Below, in pieces: positions 6,037 through 10,946 of a stretch of 10,946 nt of DNA. This DNA is from Anaerolineae bacterium (lineage in GTDB: Bacteria > Chloroflexota > Anaerolineae > Aggregatilineales > UBA3940), in contig JAFGNO010000206.1 of the NCBI GenBank assembly GCA_016926985.1, positions 1-10,946 on the forward strand. Reading direction: 5' to 3'. Numbering within the stretch: the stretch's first letter is position 1; each line of letters starts with the position of its first letter. Made by a program: the position numbers and the translations under genes. Under the pieces are notes generated by a model. That model saw nothing but the letters and a program-made list of their open reading frames with translations. It was not told the DNA's origin and searched no databases.

Positions 6037-8553
6037 ATGGCTAAATCCTCAAAAGGAAAAAGCGTAAACCGGGAAAGCGAAGAGAGCAAAGCCAGTGATT
6101 CGGACAAGACCTCCTTTGTTGTAGAGGTTGAGGAATATTCTGAGGATATTGAAATCCCGGCAGAACTCCCTATTCTGCCTTTGCGGGGGATGGTTGTCTA
6201 TCCGCAGACTGCTGTTCCTCTCCTGGTGGGGCAGCCGCGGTCCGTAAGGCTGGTTGATGATATCAGCGATGATGGGCCAAGGTTAATTGGGCTGGTGGCA
6301 AGTAAAGACCCCGAAAATGAAGAGCCTGGTCCGGATGATATCCATGCTGTCGGAACCCTGGCGACTGTACATCGTATGTTCCGGGCGCCAGATGGAACGA
6401 TCCGCCTGCTGGTTCAGGGCATGATTCGCATCCAGGTAGAGGAATATGTCGCTGAGAAGCCATATCTGAAGGCAAGTGTAACGCCCATTCCTGAGACAGT
6501 TGAAACGGGTATTGAAGTTGAAGCCCTGATGCGCAATATCGGGGAGGAGTTCAGGCGCCTGAGCGAGTTGATCCCCAGCATTCCAAACGAACTGCTTGTC
6601 TCGGCCCTGAACATCGATGACCCATTGCAGCTTGTCTATACTGTGGCGACCTATGTTAATCTTGACCTGGCAGATGCCCAGCAGATCATCGAGCTTGACA
6701 GCACTGAGGTAAAACTGCGCCGGTTGACCACACTGCTTGGCAAAGAGCTTGAAGTGCTTGAACTGGGACGAAAAATACAGGCAGATGCACGGTCAGAGAT
6801 TGACAAGGTTCAGCGGGAGTATTTCCTTCGCGAACAGCTTAAAGCCATTCAGCGTGAATTGGGCGAGGGAGACGAACAGCAGGTTGAGGTTGAGGAGTTC
6901 CGCCAGAAGATCGATCAGGCCGGTATGCCCGAAGAAGCTGGAAAAGAGGCGCGGCGGGAACTGGATCGCCTTTCCAAGCTGCCAACAGCCGCTGCCGAAT
7001 ATGGGGTAATCCGAACCTATCTTGACTGGTTAACTGCAATCCCCTGGAGCATTGGCACAGAGGATAATCTGGACATCAACCATGCCCGGCAGGTGCTCGA
7101 CGAAGATCATTATGGACTGGAAGACATCAAAGAACGCATCCTTGAATATCTCGCGGTGCGCAAACTTCGCAAAGAACGGGAAGATGAGCGCAGCGAAGAC
7201 GAGCCGGTAGATGTAATCCGGCGGGAGCGTGAAGGGGTTATCCTGTGTTTTGTCGGTCCCCCTGGAGTGGGGAAGACCTCACTGGGGGCATCTATTGCCC
7301 GTGCCATGGGACGGAAGTTTATCCGGATGAGCCTGGGAGGAATCCGGGACGAAGCAGAGATCCGCGGGCATCGACGCACTTACATCGGGGCAATGCCGGG
7401 CCGGATCATCCAGGCCTTGCGACGAATAGGCAGCCGGAACCCGATTATCATGCTTGATGAGATAGATAAGCTGGGGATGGACTTTAGAGGTGACCCGGCT
7501 TCTGCGCTGCTGGAGGTGCTTGACCCTGAGCAGAATAATGAATTCAGGGATCATTACCTTGATGTCCCCTATGACCTTTCTCAGGTCATGTTTATTACTA
7601 CAGCCAACATGTTGGAGCCCATTCCAGGGCCACTGCGTGACCGGATGGAGATTTTACAGCTTTCCGGGTACACTGAAAGCGAGAAAGTCCAGATTGCCCA
7701 GGGGTATCTTGTCCCTCGCCAGATCCGGGAGAACAGCCTCAGGCAAGAGGAAATATCGTTTGATGATCAGGCTGTCCGGACTCTGATTCGGGATTATACG
7801 CGTGAAGCGGGCGTCCGGAACCTGGAACGTGAAATTGGCTCAGTATGTCGGAAGATTGTTACCCGTATTGCCGAGGGTTCTGTCGAATCCGTTCGTGTGA
7901 CAGAAGACAGGGTCGGTGAGTATCTTGGTAAGCCAAAATATTACAATATTACCGAGATTGAAGAACGAACCTGTATTCCAGGTGTAGCGACCGGGCTTGT
8001 CTGGACCCCTGTTGGGGGTGATATTGTTTTTATTGAAGCGGCTCGTATGCCGGGATCAAAGGGATTTATCCTGACCGGTCAGCTGGGCGATGTCATGCAG
8101 GAAAGTGCGCGGGCGGCCCTCAGTTATATCCGGGCCCGTGCCAGCGAGTTAAACATAGACGAAAAGTGGTTTGAAGAGAATGATGTCCACTTGCATGTAC
8201 CTGCAGGGGCTGTCGCAAAAGATGGGCCGTCAGCCGGTATTACAATGGCGACAGCACTTGCATCGCTGTTGACCAGGCGACCGGTCAATGCCAGTGTCGC
8301 TATGACAGGTGAGATCACGCTTCGCGGGCAGGTGCTGCCGATTGGTGGAGTCAAGGAAAAAGTGCTTGCCGCGCATCGCTTTGGCGTCAAGACGGTTATA
8401 TTGCCCAGTCGAAATGAAAAGGACCTGGATGATATTCCGGAGGAAATCCGGGAAGATATGACCTTTATCTTGGTTGAGCGCGTTGAGCAGGTGTTGGAGT
8501 CTGCGCTTGAGCAGGTAGATTCGCATAATCATGAAAATAATGACAGCCCGTAA
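6037..8553 (+). CDS. lon: ATP-dependent protease Lon
   Basis: This 838-residue protein is a full-length LonA: a cytoplasmic hexameric AAA+ protease that degrades misfolded and regulatory proteins. An acidic, Ser/Lys-rich N-terminal tail (1-38) is followed by the substrate-binding LAN domain (about 43-235, 'LPILPLRGMVVYP'), a coiled-coil region (about 240-310), the AAA+ module and the protease domain. Walker A is GPPGVGKTS (407-415), Walker B 'IIMLDEIDK' has D474-E475, sensor 1 is N524 in 'TTAN', and the sensor 2 Arg is R594 in 'GVRNLER'. The catalytic dyad is S732 ('KDGPSAG') and K775 ('GGVKEKV'), 43 residues apart as in E. coli (S679/K722). A charged insertion of roughly 14-18 residues lies just before Walker A (about 378-398). 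The ATG at 6037 has GGAG 6 nt upstream. All catalytic residues are present, so the enzyme should be active. Confidence 0.97.
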   Translation: MAKSSKGKSVNRESEESKASDSDKTSFVVEVEEYSEDIEIPAELPILPLRGMVVYPQTAVPLLVGQPRSVRLVDDISDDGPRLIGLVASKDPENEEPGPDDIHAVGTLATVHRMFRAPDGTIRLLVQGMIRIQVEEYVAEKPYLKASVTPIPETVETGIEVEALMRNIGEEFRRLSELIPSIPNELLVSALNIDDPLQLVYTVATYVNLDLADAQQIIELDSTEVKLRRLTTLLGKELEVLELGRKIQADARSEIDKVQREYFLREQLKAIQRELGEGDEQQVEVEEFRQKIDQAGMPEEAGKEARRELDRLSKLPTAAAEYGVIRTYLDWLTAIPWSIGTEDNLDINHARQVLDEDHYGLEDIKERILEYLAVRKLRKEREDERSEDEPVDVIRREREGVILCFVGPPGVGKTSLGASIARAMGRKFIRMSLGGIRDEAEIRGHRRTYIGAMPGRIIQALRRIGSRNPIIMLDEIDKLGMDFRGDPASALLEVLDPEQNNEFRDHYLDVPYDLSQVMFITTANMLEPIPGPLRDRMEILQLSGYTESEKVQIAQGYLVPRQIRENSLRQEEISFDDQAVRTLIRDYTREAGVRNLEREIGSVCRKIVTRIAEGSVESVRVTEDRVGEYLGKPKYYNITEIEERTCIPGVATGLVWTPVGGDIVFIEAARMPGSKGFILTGQLGDVMQESARAALSYIRARASELNIDEKWFEENDVHLHVPAGAVAKDGPSAGITMATALASLLTRRPVNASVAMTGEITLRGQVLPIGGVKEKVLAAHRFGVKTVILPSRNEKDLDDIPEEIREDMTFILVERVEQVLESALEQVDSHNHENNDSP

Positions 8554-8598
8554 TTGTGCCTGAATTGGTCAGTGACCCTGTCGAAAAGGAGTGTGCCT

Positions 8599-8955
8599 GT
8601 GCCGAAAATAATGATTGTTGATGATGACAGGACGACCGTTGGCTTGCTGCAAACCCTGCTTGAGCTGGACGGGTTTGATGTGGTATTGGCTCCCGACGGT
8701 AAAACAGCGTTGCAGATTGCCAAATCAGAATCCCCTGATGCGTTCCTGGTAGATTTCAATCTGTCCGACATTGAGGGGACCGAGTTTATCCGGGAATTGC
8801 GAGCAGAAGCCGAGTTTGCCCACTCGCCGGTGATTATGGCTTCAGGAATGGAGCGTGGCGATGTGGCATTGGGTGCAGGCGCAGACTATTTTATGATCAA
8901 ACCTTTTGATCCCGGCGACCTGGTGGATAAGTTCAACCAGCTTTTAGGTATATAG
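8599..8955 (+). CDS. Receiver-only response regulator
   Basis: This is a 118-residue CheY-like receiver domain with no output domain. The acidic pocket is D8-D9-D10, the phospho-acceptor is D52 in 'FLVDFNLSD', the switch residue is S82 in 'VIMASG', and the conserved Lys is K101 in 'IKPFD'. It should be phosphorylated by a histidine kinase encoded elsewhere and act by protein contact. I chose the GTG at 8599 because AAGGAG (8586-8591) lies 7 nt before it and the protein then begins directly with the first beta strand. The frame is open back to the lon stop, but the upstream residues do not fit the domain. It follows lon by 45 bp on the same strand and precedes the PHP/AlbA gene by 44 bp, so co-transcription is plausible. 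No cognate kinase is visible in the window. Confidence 0.93.
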   Translation: MPKIMIVDDDRTTVGLLQTLLELDGFDVVLAPDGKTALQIAKSESPDAFLVDFNLSDIEGTEFIRELRAEAEFAHSPVIMASGMERGDVALGAGADYFMIKPFDPGDLVDKFNQLLGI

Positions 8956-8999
8956 TTTCAAGCTGTTTTTTTCTGCGATAGGAGAGTTAGAGTTGACCA

Positions 9000-10745
9000 G
9001 TGTCTAATCGAAAAAAAACCAAACAATCGAAACGTACATGGTATCGGATGGATTTGCATCTTCATACGCCTGCCTCAAGTGACTACCAGCAAGCGGAAGT
9101 TACTTACCTTGATATTTTGCATCAGGCAGAGCGCCGGGGACTGGATATTATTGCATTTACTGACCACAATACGGTGCGCGGCTATCGTGAAATGCTGGAC
9201 GATATCCACCACCTTGAGTGGCTCGCCAGCTCCGGCAGGATTAATTCTGAAGAAGAGCGCCGGTTGGCTGAATACCACCGCCTGTTTGAGAAGATGCTCG
9301 TCCTGCCCGGTTTTGAGTTTACGGCGACCTTCGGGTTCCATATTCTGGGAATATTTCCCCCCCAGACTGATATCAGAACGCTGGAGCACCTGCTTCTCAG
9401 CCTGAATATTCCTACCACGGACCTCGACAGCGGGGAGACCAATGTAGGCGCGTCTTCCGATGTATTATCTGCATATGAAGCGATCCATGAGGCTGGCGGC
9501 ATGGCAATTGCGGCTCATGCCAACTCCAGCCACGGGGTTGCCATGCGCGGCATGTCATTTGGCGGGCAAACCCGTATCGCTTATACGCAGGATCCCAACC
9601 TGTTTGCGCTTGAGGTCACCGATCTGGATAGAAGAGGAAGGCGCACAACAACCCGCTTTTTTGACGGTTCCAAACCAGAATATCCACGCCCAATGCGTTG
9701 CATTCAGGGGTCAGACGCCCATCGCTTGGAGCGTGACCCGCGCAACCCAAAGAACCTGGGTATTGGCGAGCGGCTGACCGAGATCCTGCTTCCGGAATTG
9801 AGCTACTCGGCGGTTTACGATGTGTTTGCCGGTAACGACCTGGCTTTGACACGCCCATATCGGAGCAGTACAGCGCCATTTGACCATGTACTGGTAGCCC
9901 GTCAGGAAGGCTCAACTATTGTTCAGGAATTCCATGAGGGCATGTCCAAGCGTGGCGGAAGGCTTTATGCCATCATCGCCGACATCTGTGCGTTTTCCAA
10001 CACTAATGGTGGGACCCTTTACATTGGTGCAACAGTAAACCCTAAAGTCAAACCGACGGGTGTCAATAATATCCACGAGGCGGTTGAGCAAATCCGCTCA
10101 GAGGTAGAGCACCGGATAACCCCACCGATTGATGTGGACGTGGATATCCTGCATACGGAAAGTGTGCCCGTTATCCGCGTGCAGGTGCCGCGTGGAAGCG
10201 ACCCGCCATATGCAATTGATGACAACAAAATATATGTGAGGGATGACACCGATACGGGATTGGCGGTCAGGGATGAGATTGTGCAACTGGTTGTAAGTGG
10301 TCTGTCACAGGTGCCGCAGGCTCAACCCCTGGAAGAGGCCAACGAGATTCCTGAAAGCGATGATCAAAACGAGGCAGAGGTTGATCCTCCCCGAACTGGT
10401 GTTGAGATCGTGGGCTCCGAAAAGCGAAACAAGGCGATATACCATCATGTCCGTGACCTGCGCAATGGCAATGTTGTCAGGAATGTGACACGCGCATCAG
10501 CCCGCAAGTTGTGGCATTATGCGATTACACAGGCCGAGGGGAATCCGCCGGATTTTAAGGCACTGGAGTGGCACGGTGATATTGCCGTGATCGCCCGGTA
10601 TGAACAGGCCGGGCGGGAACGCTATGATCTAGCCCAGCGCATCGATGGCGCTATCCGGGTCTACTATGGTGTAACTGAAGATGGGATTCAACACAGCAAA
10701 CATACCCAGTGGCGCGGTATCCTTGGCCTGGAGGACGATGATTAG
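9000..10745 (+). CDS. PHP-domain phosphoesterase fused to an AlbA_2/Schlafen-type domain
   Basis: This 581-residue protein has three parts. Residues about 15-245 are a PHP phosphoesterase domain: 'DLHLHT' gives H20 and H22, 'FTDHNT' gives D55 and H56, with E106 ('LPGFEF'), H114, H173 ('AAHAN'), and D239 and H241 ('GSDAH'), so the metal ligand set looks complete. Residues about 300-432 resemble the AlbA_2 (Schlafen-type) putative nucleic-acid-binding domain: 'CAFSNTNGGTLYIGA' (329-343), 'PPIDVDV' and 'YVRDDTDT' (412-419). After an acidic linker (about 440-465), residues about 466-581 form a compact domain I do not recognise, ending in an acidic tail. An in-frame TGA at 8994-8996 fixes the earliest start; the GTG at 9000 has a weak purine stretch upstream, and ATG 9048 (M17) is the alternative. 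Function is unknown; a nucleic-acid or nucleotide phosphoesterase is a reasonable inference. Confidence 0.88.
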   Translation: MSNRKKTKQSKRTWYRMDLHLHTPASSDYQQAEVTYLDILHQAERRGLDIIAFTDHNTVRGYREMLDDIHHLEWLASSGRINSEEERRLAEYHRLFEKMLVLPGFEFTATFGFHILGIFPPQTDIRTLEHLLLSLNIPTTDLDSGETNVGASSDVLSAYEAIHEAGGMAIAAHANSSHGVAMRGMSFGGQTRIAYTQDPNLFALEVTDLDRRGRRTTTRFFDGSKPEYPRPMRCIQGSDAHRLERDPRNPKNLGIGERLTEILLPELSYSAVYDVFAGNDLALTRPYRSSTAPFDHVLVARQEGSTIVQEFHEGMSKRGGRLYAIIADICAFSNTNGGTLYIGATVNPKVKPTGVNNIHEAVEQIRSEVEHRITPPIDVDVDILHTESVPVIRVQVPRGSDPPYAIDDNKIYVRDDTDTGLAVRDEIVQLVVSGLSQVPQAQPLEEANEIPESDDQNEAEVDPPRTGVEIVGSEKRNKAIYHHVRDLRNGNVVRNVTRASARKLWHYAITQAEGNPPDFKALEWHGDIAVIARYEQAGRERYDLAQRIDGAIRVYYGVTEDGIQHSKHTQWRGILGLEDDD

Positions 10746-10747
10746 CC

Positions 10748-10946
10748 ATGCGACGGGTCGGAATACTGGTTGTCAGTGACCGGGCATCGGCAGGACAATA
10801 TGAGGATCTGGTTGGCCCGTTGGTCCGGAATATTGTCACCAGGAACCCTGGTTGGGAGATCGCCTCCCAGGCTATTATCCCTGACGAACACGACTCAATT
10901 AGAGACCAGCTTATCACCTGGGTGGATGATGATAAACTGGATTTGA
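10748..10946 (+). CDS. MoaB/Mog-type molybdopterin adenylyltransferase, N-terminal part (partial)
   Basis: The first 66 codons are visible before the window ends. The translation opens 'MRRVGILVVSDRASAGQYED' and continues with 'IIPDEHDSIRDQL' and 'DDDKLDL'. This matches the start of the MoaB/MogA family (igilvvSDraSaGe.eD..Gp..., then VpDe.d.I...L), which adenylates molybdopterin ahead of metal insertion in molybdenum cofactor synthesis. The family's TTGGTG substrate-binding loop would lie just past the window end, so activity cannot be judged. The ATG lies 2 bp after the TAG of the PHP/AlbA gene, which suggests the two are co-transcribed and translationally coupled. GGAGG at 10730-10734 is 13 nt upstream, rather far for a Shine-Dalgarno. 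MoaB, Mog and CinA N-terminal domains cannot be told apart on this fragment. Confidence 0.85.
   Translation, partial: MRRVGILVVSDRASAGQYEDLVGPLVRNIVTRNPGWEIASQAIIPDEHDSIRDQLITWVDDDKLDL

Noticed and set aside
6033..6044. Four-codon open frame ATG AAT GGC TAA overlapping the lon start
   Set aside because: It is too short and too close to the GGAG site (2 nt), while the lon ATG at 6037 has the normal 6-nt spacing. Likely chance.
5922..6107. 61-residue minus-strand open frame across the lon start
   Set aside because: There is no ribosome-binding site or recognisable motif, and it overlaps the lon leader and N-terminus.
8554..8598. TTG start for the receiver gene directly after the lon stop
   Set aside because: AAGGAG at 8586-8591 points to the GTG at 8599, and the 15 extra residues do not fit a receiver domain.
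8956..8999. T-rich run after the receiver gene as a terminator
   Set aside because: The run of T at 8966-8972 is not preceded by a convincing GC-rich stem.
1..10946. Defence island, CRISPR array, mobile element or prophage
   Set aside because: I saw no array-like repeats, transposase, integrase or phage genes. The AlbA_2-type domain alone is not enough to call a defence system.

Overview
The window looks like a gene-dense stretch of a free-living bacterial chromosome at moderate GC content. I see no transposase, integrase, phage gene, CRISPR array, tRNA or rRNA. The best guess at lineage is Chloroflexota (Anaerolineae-like). It rests on the overall look of the proteins: a Lon with a charged insertion before Walker A, small uncharacterised proteins beside a solo cyclic-nucleotide-binding protein, and an ABC-2/SpoIIM fusion. 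This is recall and inference, not a database result.

Layout, left to right. (1) Positions 1-359: the C-terminal end of an Lgt-like (prolipoprotein diacylglyceryl transferase family) membrane protein, cut by the window edge. (2) 468-3724, + strand: a probable operon of an ABC-2 type ATPase, a 501-residue permease whose second half looks like a SpoIIM/DUF95 domain, and an RNase Z-like metallo-beta-lactamase-fold hydrolase. A consensus -10 box lies upstream of it. (3) 3721-4827, - strand: three small genes transcribed in the order cyclic-nucleotide-binding protein, 71-residue unknown, SpoIIAA/STAS-like protein. The last one meets the hydrolase gene tail to tail, with overlapping stop codons in a shared TTAA. 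(4) 5011-5772, + strand: a membrane-anchored lytic transglycosylase, divergent from the three-gene group across a 183-bp promoter region. (5) 5773-6036: a 264-bp non-coding stretch with an extended -10 promoter and a long leader. (6) 6037-10946, + strand: lon protease, a receiver-only response regulator, a PHP phosphoesterase fused to an AlbA_2/Schlafen-type domain, and the start of a MoaB/Mog-type molybdopterin gene cut by the window end. The gaps in this last group are 45, 44 and 2 bp, so it may be one transcript.

How they work together: the ABC proteins should form one membrane exporter, with the hydrolase co-expressed. The minus-strand trio looks like a small sensor module (ligand-binding domain plus STAS-like partner), with an output that is not visible here. 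Lon with the downstream receiver and PHP/AlbA protein suggests a stress or regulatory neighbourhood, but no biochemical link can be read from sequence alone. The items most worth a second look are the ABC-2/SpoIIM fusion, the PHP/AlbA_2 fusion with its unassigned C-terminal domain, and the minus-strand trio. None of them is proven to be a new system.
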